Positions 11,755 to 20,608 are shown, counted from the first letter of the stretch. The stretch is 23,920 nt of DNA from Bacillota bacterium (GCA_023411215.1 JAEYOY010000082.1:1-23920); one strand, 5' to 3'. Numbers and translations are program-made. The notes: generated by a model from the sequence alone, not told the origin.

Positions 11755-14667
11755 TCACACTGTCCTTATCTTAACCGTTACCATCTTTAATCCTTCATCC
11801 AATTCTGCCAGATCTACTTGCCCTCCTAACAGAATATTCGCCTTGAAAGCATCCTGTCCCATTGTTAAATCTGCGATACTATAAGGCAGCTCCATCCCCA
11901 GACCTTCTCCTGCTGCCGCTGCTAACAGCTTTGGAGTCATTTCTGCAAGGATTACCTTCGTTTCCGAATTTGCGAGCAGCTCCTGTAGGGGTGATTCGAT
12001 GGTGTATTTCAGCTCATAGTCTTTCGTAGGTATATAGCGGAAGGTGTAATTCCCCGCCTCCAGGCTGACCTTCACCTTTTCTCCAATCTGTTTCGCAGTT
12101 AATCCATCAAGTCCGCTCACCTTCCCAGTCTCGGCATCCGGTAGATATAGTTCCGCATCCGAATCGAAAGGAACCGTTACCTGAACGATTAAGGAACCAT
12201 CCTTTTCTCTCCTCCAGCCGCTCTCAATCAGGCCCATGGAGGAGCGTAAGGTCGCCTTCGCATAATACAGCTTACCATATATCTCAGGTTTTATTATGAA
12301 TTTACGGAAGCCCGGTGCATCCTCTCTCGGATTGATACCGCACATATGACGGTACATCCACTCCACGATGGAGCCGTAAGCATAGTGATTTAAAGAGTTC
12401 ATGTCGGTGCCCGATATCCTTCCGTTCGGCAATATAGAGTTCCAGCGTTCCCAGATCGTTGTTGCACCCATAATCACTTCATACAGCCAGCTGGGATAAT
12501 CTTCTTGCAAGAAGAGCCGGTAAGCGCTATCTGAATCCCCATGGTCAGATAATGTCCTACAAAGATAAGGAGTTCCGACGAAGCCGGTCTTTAGGTGCAT
12601 ATTATTATTCTTGAGCAAAGCCTGCAGCTCCTTCAGTACCCTGTCTCTGACCTCAGGTTGAACCAGGTCAAAATGTAAGGCTACTACATGAGCTGTCTGT
12701 GTATGTATCGTGGAGCGACCGTTCTTCGAGAAGAATTCATCCTGGATTGCCCGCTTAATCTCCTCCGTGAGTCTTCCGTAGAATAATGCATCATCGTTAT
12801 AACCAAGCACTGAGGCAGCCTTCGCCAATATATTGGTCGATAACCGGTAATAGGCGGATGCTAATAGCCCGTTATCGGTACCACCAATGACACCACCCTC
12901 CACGGGACCGTCCAGTGCAAGCCAGTCTCCGAAATGAAACCCTACCGTCCATAGCTTCCTATTTCCGGATTGTTGATCCTGCAGACGAATCCAGTCAACC
13001 CAGGCCTTCATACTGGGATATTGTCTCTCTAAGATTGCTTTATCACCAAAATGTATATATACCTCCCAAGGAACTACCGTGGCCACATCACCCCAGGCAC
13101 AAGATCCACCTCCCATAAAGCTTGAATGAGAGCTTTTATTCTGCGTAAAGGTTGGAACTACGCTCGTTACCATACCATCGCAAAATTGCTGCTCTGCATA
13201 GACATCTCGCATAAACTTTGTATAGAAGGCATAGGTATCCATATTAAAGGAAGCGGTTCCGGAAAAAACCTGGGCATCCCCGGTCCAGCCCATTCGCTCA
13301 TCTCGTTGCGGGCAATCCGTCGGTACATCAAGAAAGTTCCCCTTCTGACTCCATAGTGCATTCTGAAACAATCGATTGACATATGGATCGGAGGTCTCAA
13401 TACTTCCGGTCAGCTCCAGATCGGAATAAACCACACATCCTGTAAAGTCATCTAAATGAATCGGTTCTGTAAATCCCTCAAGCTTCGCATAACGGAAGCC
13501 GAAGAAGGTAAAATGCGGTTCAATGCTTCTATCCGTACCGTCCGAAGTATAGATATATTCCGCCTTTGCGGATCGAAGATTCTCTCGGTAGAAGTTATTC
13601 TCCTGTAATACTTCGCCGTGCCTAACAGTAACGGTTGTTCCCATTGGTTCATGTATTCGGATCCGTAACCAGCCCACCATATTCTGACCCATATCGATGA
13701 CCCACTCTCCGGCCGGCGTATGTATTAGTTCGACGGGCTTTATTGTCTCTTTAATGACAACCGGTAAGGACAATCTGTCTTCAACCTTACCTAAGCCGAC
13801 CGCATCGAATTCCTTCACCTCATCCCAGTCAGAAGCATCATAATCAGCGGTTGACCAGCCGTGAAGCTCCAGATTAGCATCATAGGTCTCGCCCTCATAA
13901 ATGCCGTCAGCCAGAACAGGTGAGGGCTTACAGCGCCAATCAATATCTGTTCCGAGGATCATTACGGTGCCGTCTTCCATCGTAATACGTAGTTCACATA
14001 GTAATGCAAAGGAATCACAATAAGGTGTATTTAAGTCACCAAAGGTACCAAAACGTCCTTTTGCCCAGCCATTTGCTAAGCTTGCACCTATGGTATTCGT
14101 TCCTTCCTTCAGAAGCTCCGTGATATCATAGGTCTGACTTTGCACCCATGCATCATAAGTATTACAGTAGGGTGTCAGAAATTCTGTTCCGACACGCGCT
14201 CCATTCAGCTCTAATTCATACAACCCTATTCCGGTAACATAAGCTCTGGCAGATTTGATTCCACCGTCGATAATAAAGGTTTTTCTAAGATAGGGATGAA
14301 TGCTTTTATCCTCCCACACCGGAGTAATCCACTTTGCATTCCACCCTTCCTCCCTTCTACCGGTCTCAAACCAGTTCACCTCGGATTCTGCTTCGTCACC
14401 ACCATCTCCCCATACTCTTACCGTCCAATAATATCTTGTATAAGGAGACAAGGAAATGGGTAGCCTGACTGCCAGATTAGAAAGCTCCTTACTTCTACCG
14501 GTATCATAAATCACTTCATTCATCCCGGCATCCCATGCGACGATAACCTGTGCTGCCAGCTGCTTCTTCGAGTTTGTCTCCTCAGTAATCCAGGATACTG
14601 TCGCGACATCCATACCAAAGCCCAGGGGATTTACTATGTGGTTCGTCTTACATGCTGTTATTCTCAT
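11755..14667 (-). CDS. Alpha-L-rhamnosidase, GH78
   Basis: The protein has 970 residues, the normal length for multidomain GH78 enzymes. N-terminal beta-sandwich domains (about 1-130 and 130-310, with carbohydrate-binding-like segments GIGLYELELNG and EGETYDANLELHGW) precede a concanavalin-like domain (about 310-415) and the (alpha/alpha)6 catalytic barrel. The catalytic signature D451-C-P-Q-R-D456-E457-R-M-G-W-T-G-D464 is intact, and E740 in TIWERW matches the second acidic residue of the family. The enzyme removes terminal alpha-L-rhamnose from pectin side chains or plant glycosides. No signal peptide is seen, so it probably acts in the cytosol on imported oligosaccharides. The ATG has AAGGAG upstream. 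A divergent AraC regulator probably controls it. Confidence 0.95.
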   Translation of the reverse strand: MRITACKTNHIVNPLGFGMDVATVSWITEETNSKKQLAAQVIVAWDAGMNEVIYDTGRSKELSNLAVRLPISLSPYTRYYWTVRVWGDGGDEAESEVNWFETGRREEGWNAKWITPVWEDKSIHPYLRKTFIIDGGIKSARAYVTGIGLYELELNGARVGTEFLTPYCNTYDAWVQSQTYDITELLKEGTNTIGASLANGWAKGRFGTFGDLNTPYCDSFALLCELRITMEDGTVMILGTDIDWRCKPSPVLADGIYEGETYDANLELHGWSTADYDASDWDEVKEFDAVGLGKVEDRLSLPVVIKETIKPVELIHTPAGEWVIDMGQNMVGWLRIRIHEPMGTTVTVRHGEVLQENNFYRENLRSAKAEYIYTSDGTDRSIEPHFTFFGFRYAKLEGFTEPIHLDDFTGCVVYSDLELTGSIETSDPYVNRLFQNALWSQKGNFLDVPTDCPQRDERMGWTGDAQVFSGTASFNMDTYAFYTKFMRDVYAEQQFCDGMVTSVVPTFTQNKSSHSSFMGGGSCAWGDVATVVPWEVYIHFGDKAILERQYPSMKAWVDWIRLQDQQSGNRKLWTVGFHFGDWLALDGPVEGGVIGGTDNGLLASAYYRLSTNILAKAASVLGYNDDALFYGRLTEEIKRAIQDEFFSKNGRSTIHTQTAHVVALHFDLVQPEVRDRVLKELQALLKNNNMHLKTGFVGTPYLCRTLSDHGDSDSAYRLFLQEDYPSWLYEVIMGATTIWERWNSILPNGRISGTDMNSLNHYAYGSIVEWMYRHMCGINPREDAPGFRKFIIKPEIYGKLYYAKATLRSSMGLIESGWRREKDGSLIVQVTVPFDSDAELYLPDAETGKVSGLDGLTAKQIGEKVKVSLEAGNYTFRYIPTKDYELKYTIESPLQELLANSETKVILAEMTPKLLAAAAGEGLGMELPYSIADLTMGQDAFKANILLGGQVDLAELDEGLKMVTVKIRTV

Positions 14668-14864
14668 CGTTCCTACTCCTTACTATTTGATTTATTTTCG
14701 TTGATATCTTACCATTTCCAACTTGCTATCATTTCTGTATAGAACAACATAATTAGTTACCTCTTCACATCCGGATAGCTATTTTATGTATTTTATTATA
14801 TAATGATATCATACGAATTGGAATATTATGAGGTAAGTACAACAGTGTTGCGAGGTAAGATAGG
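14668..14864. promoter_or_regulatory. Divergent promoter region, rhamnosidase / AraC regulator
   Basis: This 197-nt gap separates two divergent genes and must carry both promoters. A perfect TATAAT lies at 14799-14804 on the plus strand, 61 nt ahead of the regulator's ATG, but no good -35 box stands 17 nt upstream. That is consistent with a weak or activator-dependent promoter. No clear AraC half-site repeat was found by eye. Confidence 0.45.
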
Positions 14865-15851
14865 ATGGATCAGAAGCTAATCAGACAATTATGGGAACAT
14901 ACGGATCGGATCGATGAGGAAAATGCAAAGGAGCAGGTAAATAACGAGTTCACTACCTATCCTCCGTTATTACCTGCTTCCTCGTTCTTTCGAGACACTG
15001 CTACTTCTCTGTTTTTATCCTTTCATCATGAAACAGCAAACAATATGAAGCATTATCATGATTTCTTTGAATTAATATATGTCTGTAAAGGTAATCCTAT
15101 CGGCGTGATCAATGATCAGGAGATACCGCTGGCGAAAGGCAATCTTTGTATTATGAATCCCAACGCTGTGCATTATTTCAAGCAATATTCAGAAGCTACG
15201 GACTTAATCATGAACATCGTATTGCCAAAGAATTTGTTTCAGAAATCCATCTTCCGAATTCTGTTCAATGATCCGGTATTAAATGCCGTCTTTATTCGCT
15301 ATCGTTTAGAGAATGAAGCACAGCCTTCCTTTCTTTATCTTCCTATCCTTGATGTAAATATCGATCAATTGCTGGAGCTTTTGTTGAAGGAATATCTAAA
15401 CAAGAAGGAATATAGTCACGTGATTATGGAAGCCTTGCTGACCTTAATCTTTTCCTTCTTACTAAGAAGCTATAAAAGTCAAAGTAAGCCTGGTAATTCA
15501 AACATGGCAGACATCCTCGATTACATTTACTTAAATCACAGGTCTGTCAGTATGATGTCGTTATCGGCTCATTTTAACTACCATCCCAAATATTTATCCT
15601 CCCTTATTCATAAGCATACCGGACAGTCCTTTCGTGAGCTTATCGTTAAAATTAAGCTGCAGAGTGCTGCTAACTATTTGCTTTATACAAACCATAGCAT
15701 CGAACAAATCGTGGAACTGATTGGTTATAAGGATAAAAGCAGCTTTTACAATATGTTTAAGAAAGAATACCGTGTTAGTCCGTCTGTTTATCGGAAGCAG
15801 CTTCGTGCTCCGGCCAATCTACATTATTTTTCACCTGCCAACAAGCGATAA
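14865..15851 (+). CDS. AraC-family transcriptional regulator
   Basis: The 328-residue protein has an N-terminal cupin-like sensor domain (MKHYHDFFELIYVCKG and IPLAKGNLCIMNPNAVHYF, about residues 60-110) and a C-terminal double helix-turn-helix DNA-binding domain (about 215-315; LSAHFNYHPKYLSSLIHKHTG, then IEQIVELIGYKDKSSFYNMFKKEYRVSPSVYR), the AraC/XylS signature. Being divergent from the rhamnosidase, it most likely senses a sugar such as rhamnose and activates that gene. GAGG lies about nine bases before the ATG. Its last 28 nt overlap, tail to tail, the end of the opposite-strand radical SAM gene. Confidence 0.93.
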   Translation: MDQKLIRQLWEHTDRIDEENAKEQVNNEFTTYPPLLPASSFFRDTATSLFLSFHHETANNMKHYHDFFELIYVCKGNPIGVINDQEIPLAKGNLCIMNPNAVHYFKQYSEATDLIMNIVLPKNLFQKSIFRILFNDPVLNAVFIRYRLENEAQPSFLYLPILDVNIDQLLELLLKEYLNKKEYSHVIMEALLTLIFSFLLRSYKSQSKPGNSNMADILDYIYLNHRSVSMMSLSAHFNYHPKYLSSLIHKHTGQSFRELIVKIKLQSAANYLLYTNHSIEQIVELIGYKDKSSFYNMFKKEYRVSPSVYRKQLRAPANLHYFSPANKR

Positions 15852-17044
15852 TACTTCGGTAACTTATCGCAAGATTCCTTGCATTTAGCATAGCATTTAC
15901 ATTTTGGTTTTCCGATCTCCTGATGCATTCTTTTCCAAATTAGTGGTGCCTCTTCCGTTAAAAGGTTGCCGTAGGATATCGGCAAAAAATCACAGGGGCC
16001 AAAGTTTCCACCTGCATCAACAAAGGAATGCTGGCTGCCAGCTCCGCATCCGTATTGACTTTCTGATTCTACATATGGAAAGACGGAAACTTTAGGATAT
16101 ACCGGATCACGATTCATCTTTATATGTAAATCGATTAAAGCTTTTTGTTCTTTGGCTGTCAGTACTTCATCCCTATGCTCGTTTAGTGTCCCACAGGGAA
16201 TAGGTTCCATAATACGCATCTCATCAACACCAAGTGACTTTGCAAGTCTCGCGATCCTCAAAATTTCACCTGTTTCTAAAAGCTCCCGTGTGCACATGGT
16301 CTGCGTCATTGTATAAAGCCCTGCCGATTTTGAATACTGAATTGCATTCATTGCATGAACGAAAGCACCTTCAACACCACGCATTCGATCATGATCTTTT
16401 GCCTGAATATGATCGAGACTTATTGCAATACCAAATAAACCTGCTTCTTTGAGGGCCATGGCACGCTCTAACGTGAGGCCATAACCAGTAGTAAAAAGCA
16501 GAGTCATACAAGGCATATTACTACCACTGGCTGCCAAGGAAATTGCTTGTTCAAGATCCTTTCTAAGAAGTGGCTCGCCACCGGTAAACCCTATGATTCC
16601 AACACCAAGGTTTTTAATCTTTTCAGTTACGGTTAGTAGCTCTTCTGTTGTCAAATCCTTGCTATGGGACTCCATAAAATGATTGGCACTGCAATGCCAG
16701 CAGTGATACATGCATCGATTAGTAACAGCAATATAAGTCGAGATTGGTGCAAGTCTCTTACCGATCGTATGATTTTTGAAAAACTGCTCCCCTTTTCCCG
16801 GAACTCTCATAGCAATCCGGTAGAAAGCCTTTGAATTTACAGGTGGGAAGAACGAATTTATCATGTATTTCCCCTCATGAGAGGCCAGTCGTTCATTTTT
16901 TATTACGTTTACGCTGCATCGAAATAGGTTGATTGGATGATAAGCCTTCGATTTACTGAACTTCTTATGAAGAGATATAAAATTATGCCATACCACCGGA
17001 TCTAACATCATTTTTAATAACACTTTACTATTTCTTATGTTCAT
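15824..17044 (-). CDS. Radical SAM/SPASM domain protein
   Basis: The protein has 406 residues. A unique ~100-residue N-terminal region precedes the radical SAM core with C111-x3-C115-x2-C118 (CMYHCWHC), which binds the catalytic [4Fe-4S] cluster, and GGEP at 155-158, which contacts SAM. The C-terminus has a SPASM-type pattern: CGAGSQHSFVDAGGNFGPC, then C-K-C-Y-A-K-C-x3-C for auxiliary iron-sulfur clusters. Such enzymes carry out radical chemistry on peptides, proteins or small molecules. It is the last gene of a TAATG-coupled operon with two methyltransferases; no precursor-peptide gene is visible. The start follows GAGGG. Substrate unknown. Confidence 0.92.
   Translation of the reverse strand: MNIRNSKVLLKMMLDPVVWHNFISLHKKFSKSKAYHPINLFRCSVNVIKNERLASHEGKYMINSFFPPVNSKAFYRIAMRVPGKGEQFFKNHTIGKRLAPISTYIAVTNRCMYHCWHCSANHFMESHSKDLTTEELLTVTEKIKNLGVGIIGFTGGEPLLRKDLEQAISLAASGSNMPCMTLLFTTGYGLTLERAMALKEAGLFGIAISLDHIQAKDHDRMRGVEGAFVHAMNAIQYSKSAGLYTMTQTMCTRELLETGEILRIARLAKSLGVDEMRIMEPIPCGTLNEHRDEVLTAKEQKALIDLHIKMNRDPVYPKVSVFPYVESESQYGCGAGSQHSFVDAGGNFGPCDFLPISYGNLLTEEAPLIWKRMHQEIGKPKCKCYAKCKESCDKLPKYYRLLAGEK
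15845..15870. terminator. Hairpin at the convergent AraC / radical SAM overlap
   Basis: Arms GCGATAA (15845-15851) and TTATCGC (15864-15870) pair perfectly, and inner TAC/GTA enclose a TTCG tetraloop. The hairpin covers the AraC stop codon and lies inside the end of the radical SAM gene. There is no T tract on either side, so it is at best a weak terminator or an mRNA 3'-end stabiliser. Confidence 0.35.
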
Positions 17045-17874
17045 TAATCCCTCGCTTTCTCAAAAATCCCGTAGATGAATCGATGCTCTGTGGAATTAAT
17101 ATGTTTTCTGTTAAAATAAGTAATCATCTGCTGTTTCATGCTATCCGATCGTAGGTCAATCATTCGGTCGTAACCAGCGAGTGCCCCGGTCGAAGTTAAG
17201 AACTCAACCAGCTTAGTAGCATTGGTAAAATGAAAACGATGTCTTGCCCTTTTCACAATCACTACATCAAAACCACAACTCAAAAACCAATGCTGAAACA
17301 TCTTCCTACTTTTGGGATTTGGCAAATCCATCATTATTTGACGTATCTTGAATACATTTCTGATGAGTAATCTTGGATATAATTCTCTCATCTCAGGAAG
17401 CGTGTCCGCAGTATTTACGAGGACTGCCATTCTTCCCCCTTTTTTGAGAACACGTGCACATTCCTTAATGACTTGTAAGGGTGGTTGGTATTTAATGGCC
17501 CATGTACATATTATAGTATCAAAATACTCATCGGGGCAGGATTGCAAATAAGAGATCATATCCTGATGAACGAAGGTTAGTTCTCTTTTATCGATAGCCT
17601 TATCCTTTGCCTGTTTTAACATTCCTTCTGAAAGATCCACCAAGGTAAATTCTGCCTCTATACCCTTCCTTTGTAAAAAGCGCGTGTTATAGCCTGTTCC
17701 GCATGCAAGATCTAGAACCTTTTTACCCAATGATTGGTTTAATAGTAATGATAATATTCGATCATTATACCGATGCATGGATTTCAAAAAGTATGCTTCA
17801 TATCCCTTACTAATCGTATCATAGGAGCTGGCAATATCAATATTTTTGACTTTCTTTATTCCAAATGACACCAT
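17044..17874 (-). CDS. Class I SAM methyltransferase, middle gene of the radical SAM operon
   Basis: The protein has 276 residues. Motif I is VLDLACGTGYNTRF (about residues 53-66 from the chosen start), followed by FTLVDLSEGML, FDTIICTWAIKYQ and ARVLKKGGRMAVL, the UbiE-like Methyltransf_11/25 pattern. A 100-residue C-terminal extension with FHFTNATKLVEFLTSTG may shape the substrate site. I chose the ATG at 17874, which overlaps the upstream gene's TAA as TAATG, with GGAGGAAGAGG ahead of it; an upstream TTG (17892) would add six residues. Its own stop overlaps the radical SAM start in the same way. Substrate unknown. Confidence 0.88.
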   Translation of the reverse strand: MVSFGIKKVKNIDIASSYDTISKGYEAYFLKSMHRYNDRILSLLLNQSLGKKVLDLACGTGYNTRFLQRKGIEAEFTLVDLSEGMLKQAKDKAIDKRELTFVHQDMISYLQSCPDEYFDTIICTWAIKYQPPLQVIKECARVLKKGGRMAVLVNTADTLPEMRELYPRLLIRNVFKIRQIMMDLPNPKSRKMFQHWFLSCGFDVVIVKRARHRFHFTNATKLVEFLTSTGALAGYDRMIDLRSDSMKQQMITYFNRKHINSTEHRFIYGIFEKARD

Positions 17875-18440
17875 TACCTCTTCCTCCCCCAAACAATATA
17901 ATCTCTCTCATTTACCCGAATGAGTTCTGTCTGTAAACCAACCGACGCAAAATAACGGAGGAGTTTTGTCTCGCTCACCGGCTTAATCGCTTCAAAGCAT
18001 AACCTCTCAAACAGGAAGATTATCTTTGTTTTCAAGCATTCCGGTGAAAAATCATTCACAATAATCATTCCACCCTCTGCAAGCATATGGATACAGAAAT
18101 CAATCATCTCTCGCTGCTGCCTAACATGATGTAAACAATCTCGTATTAAAATAACATCAAATTGCTCATTTATCTCCCACGGCATCGATTTGTTGATGAC
18201 CCGGATTGCTTTATTTCTCTTCTTTGCCAGCTGTGTCATCTGTCTGCATGGATCAATGATTGTAACTGCATGACCCCTTTTGACAAGCTTATCCGCTGTT
18301 ACCCCAGTTCCTCCACCTACATCAGCGATTCTCAGATGGCGATTTTCAATGAGCGAAAGAACAGCTGTATCATCATCAAGTGAAAAAAAATTCATAAACT
18401 TATCATATAATTTTGCATAACACCGAAATAGGTAACTCAT
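17874..18440 (-). CDS. Class I SAM methyltransferase, first gene of the radical SAM operon
   Basis: The protein has 188 residues. Motif I is IADVGGGTGVTADKL, followed by VTIIDPC (strand 2), FDVILIRDCLHHV (motif IV) and MLAEGGMIIVNDFSP, a complete Rossmann methyltransferase core without large additions. It differs clearly from the second methyltransferase of the operon, so the two are not a recent duplication. An ATG at 18455 gives five more residues, but the AAGGAG inside that stretch makes ATG 18440 the better start despite a short spacing. Its stop overlaps the next start (TAATG). The operon begins here, 61 nt after an unrelated GNAT gene. Confidence 0.86.
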   Translation of the reverse strand: MSYLFRCYAKLYDKFMNFFSLDDDTAVLSLIENRHLRIADVGGGTGVTADKLVKRGHAVTIIDPCRQMTQLAKKRNKAIRVINKSMPWEINEQFDVILIRDCLHHVRQQREMIDFCIHMLAEGGMIIVNDFSPECLKTKIIFLFERLCFEAIKPVSETKLLRYFASVGLQTELIRVNERDYIVWGRKR

Positions 18441-18501
18441 AGGTCTCCTTTTCATGGTAATGGAACTTTAATTGTTATACTTAAAATATCTTACGCTAAT
18501 C

Positions 18502-19269
18502 TTACTTGTTCAAATCAGCAATATATTCATTGCTTTTTACAGTAAGCTGAACCCAAGCCGGCTTGAATCCACTCTTAATTGCATTACGCGCTGATTTTAT
18601 GTTTGACCATGCACAACAATAGAACGGAACGATATTCCTGTTTAATACTTCGATAGCAAGTTTGCTTGTAAGACTGGACGCAATCTCTTGTCTTCTATAT
18701 TCAGGGAGTACATCAACCCCAATTTGCCACATAGTATCGCAATCAGCTGAGCATCCTGCAAGACCGATAAGCGTTCCGTTATCAAATGCACCAACGGCTA
18801 ATACATCTAAATGTTTCCGCCTTTCACAAAGCGCGTTTCCCCATTCCGGTAAATAATAAGCAGCAAATTGATCCGGTTCCATGACCTTAGTTTCATACTT
18901 ACAAGTAATCGGTTTTATAACTTCCATGTCTGGTAGAAAATACTCTGCCATAAAACAAACATCTAAGTGAAAGGTCTTAAGCTTTTCACTTAATATATGT
19001 AGATTGGGTGTCTCAAAGCAATGCTCCACCGGATATTTTGCTATATATTCACTTACTATCTCAGCTAATTCTTCCGAGACCGAAGCTACAATGTTACTAC
19101 CATAAGAGGTTAGATCACAGTAGAACGGTAGATCTAAATATTTTCTAGCGTAAGGATTTGTACCTGAGATAACTATTTTGTTTTCTGTTTTCACAAAGTC
19201 TTCCATGCGACAATTGCTGTCAAAAGCAGACTGTTGCATTGCTATCTTAATTACTTCACTATTTGTCAT
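18502..19269 (-). CDS. GNAT acetyltransferase with an N-terminal extra domain
   Basis: The protein has 255 residues. The C-terminal half is a GNAT domain: LAVGAFDNGTLIGLAGCS (strands 2-3), MWQIGVDVLPEYRRQEIASSL (strand 4 and the acetyl-CoA loop, R-R-Q-E-I-A in place of R-G-x-G-x-A/G) and the C-terminal NIKSARNAIKSGFKPAW. The first 120 residues are not a second obvious GNAT but resemble the N-terminal part of similarly sized clostridial GNATs. A GTG at 19284 is possible, but GGGAG four bases before ATG 19269 supports that start. It appears intact. Substrate unknown. Confidence 0.85.
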   Translation of the reverse strand: MTNSEVIKIAMQQSAFDSNCRMEDFVKTENKIVISGTNPYARKYLDLPFYCDLTSYGSNIVASVSEELAEIVSEYIAKYPVEHCFETPNLHILSEKLKTFHLDVCFMAEYFLPDMEVIKPITCKYETKVMEPDQFAAYYLPEWGNALCERRKHLDVLAVGAFDNGTLIGLAGCSADCDTMWQIGVDVLPEYRRQEIASSLTSKLAIEVLNRNIVPFYCCAWSNIKSARNAIKSGFKPAWVQLTVKSNEYIADLNK

Positions 19270-19301
19270 AATGCTCCCTTTCACAATATATCTAAATTAA
19301 A

Positions 19302-19529
19302 TTAATAATGCCCCATTATCGGCTTATCTTTTGTCCTGTGCTTTCTATTCGGATCGTACTTCTGCCAATAGACCGCCTTTTCATTATATCTGCATCGTCC
19401 CGGCTCTTGATAGGTACCATGTCCAAAATACACCATTCCCAAAGGTTTTATGTGCTCCGGTAAATCGATCAGTTTTTGCATCGTTGCCATGATAGCTTTC
19501 CCCTTCCTTGTTATTCCATTAAGTATCAT
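19302..19529 (-). pseudogene. Nitroreductase C-terminal remnant
   Basis: The 62-75 residue frame contains LPEHIKPLGMVYFGHG and RYNEKAVYWQKYDPNRKHRTKDKP, which match the C-terminal end of clostridial FMN-dependent nitroreductases. The rest of that fold, including the FMN-binding N-terminus, is absent: a DUF2200 gene lies directly upstream on the same strand. The gene therefore lost its 5' three quarters. AGGAAGGGGAAAG ahead of an internal ATG (19490) would allow translation of the fragment, probably without function. Confidence 0.65.
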
Positions 19530-19534
19530 ATCAC

Positions 19535-19885
19535 CTATTTTCTTAATATCTTCTCCATGGCTTTCCCCTTTGCTAATTCATCGATTAATTTATCTAAATA
19601 TCGAATTTGCCGCATTAGATCATCCTCAATCTCCTCCACCCGATATCCGCAGATCGTTCCTTTGATGAGTATCACATTGGGATTTATCTGCGGTGCTTGT
19701 AGAAAGAAGGTTTCCACATCTACTTCCTTCATTATTTGTTCTTGTAAGGAACGTTCATCATAACCGGTAAGCCAAAAAATAATCTCATCTACATCTTCTT
19801 TTGCTCTTCCTTTTTTCACTGCCTTCTGAATATAAAGGGGATAAATACTTGAAAAAGGTAATGTAAAAATACGCGGTCTCTCCAT
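19535..19885 (-). CDS. DUF2200 family protein
   Basis: The 116-residue protein matches DUF2200 over its whole length: R-I-F-T-L-P-F-S-S-I-Y-P-L-Y-I-Q-K at the start, KKGRAKEDVDEIIFWLTGYDE, FFLQAPQINPN, GTICGYRVEEIEDDLMRQIR and LDKLIDELAKGKAMEKILRK at the end. The function of the family is unknown; members are widespread small cytosolic proteins. The frame extends upstream to a TTG (19909), but AAAGGAG nine bases before ATG 19885 marks the start. It is followed after about 5 nt by the nitroreductase remnant. Confidence 0.9.
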   Translation of the reverse strand: MERPRIFTLPFSSIYPLYIQKAVKKGRAKEDVDEIIFWLTGYDERSLQEQIMKEVDVETFFLQAPQINPNVILIKGTICGYRVEEIEDDLMRQIRYLDKLIDELAKGKAMEKILRK

Positions 19886-19940
19886 TTTAAGATACTCCTT
19901 TCCTCTCAATTAGTCTAAGTTCAATCTAAAACCGTTTCAT

Positions 19941-19960
19941 CTTCATTATGGAAGTTCTGA
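19941..19960 (-). repeat. Possible degenerate block of the long intergenic element
   Basis: On the minus strand CAGAACTTCCATAATGAAGA partly matches the GAACTTCCCATTATG block of the copies at 163-214 and 4388-4470. No inner hairpin or GCATAAT block accompanies it. It would be the only trace of the repeat right of 11.4 kb and may be chance. Confidence 0.2.
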
Positions 19961-20017
19961 GAGCTGGTCTTGAAACGCATTCTTAACCTATATTAATATA
20001 TTCCAGATATAATACCT

Positions 20018-20536
20018 CTAGATGTAACGCCTCACCTTATTCATATAATTCATATATTCTTGCCCAAATTTCTGAACACACCATCTTTCCTCTGACCGAA
20101 TAATCCAATGCCCTGATATTTGAAAAATCATTACTATCACAAGTAATAGTAACGACTGTGTAAGCAGTACACAGCCTAAAAAATAAATGAAATAAGCTAC
20201 ATACATAGGATTACGGGAGATTCGATAAAGCCCTTTCAAATTAACACCATTCTCATTAGGTTTTGCAAAGTTTAATACAGAAATAAAACATAGAAGCACG
20301 CCTAACCCATAGATCAATACCCCTGCATAAAACCAATATTGATCTGTCTTAATCTTGAGAAAGCACAGATATACGAAAATCATACTATTGGAAAACTGAT
20401 AGAAGAAGTATGCCACCTTTTCTTTTTCAATCAGAGGAGCGAAATAAGACGCGCGCTTTAGTGCTCCCTTGTCTAATAAACTTAATAGACCGAATCTTAT
20501 CAATATAAGTGGTATTATTGTAAGAAATGCATTCAT
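20018..20536 (-). CDS. Isoprenylcysteine carboxyl methyltransferase (ICMT)-like membrane protein
   Basis: The protein has 172 residues with about five hydrophobic segments. The C-terminal signature is intact: GLYRISRNPMYVAYFIYFLG, a hydrophobic stretch, then IIRSEERWCVQKFGQEYMNYMNKVRRY. It matches the ICMT/phospholipid-methyltransferase superfamily, in which the R-N-P-x-Y and E-E-x-x-x-x-x-x-F-G-x-E-Y elements bind SAM at the membrane. The bacterial substrate is unknown. I chose ATG 20536 because GGAGG lies five bases before it; the in-frame ATG at 20548 lacks a good site. No close functional partner lies next to it. Confidence 0.88.
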   Translation of the reverse strand: MNAFLTIIPLILIRFGLLSLLDKGALKRASYFAPLIEKEKVAYFFYQFSNSMIFVYLCFLKIKTDQYWFYAGVLIYGLGVLLCFISVLNFAKPNENGVNLKGLYRISRNPMYVAYFIYFLGCVLLTQSLLLLVIVMIFQISGHWIIRSEERWCVQKFGQEYMNYMNKVRRYI

Positions 20537-20608
20537 AATAACCTCCATGATTTTTATATCAATATGCGTATCGAGTGATTAATGTGATGTAAGCAATCCA
20601 GATTATAC

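Noticed and set aside
15824..18501. RiPP precursor peptide for the radical SAM enzyme
   Set aside because: No short frame with a ribosome binding site was found in the 61-nt gap before the operon, and the genes inside overlap with no room for one.
19476..19763. Plus-strand open frame of 95 codons
   Set aside because: It is antisense to DUF2200 and the nitroreductase remnant, with serine/isoleucine-rich shadow composition.
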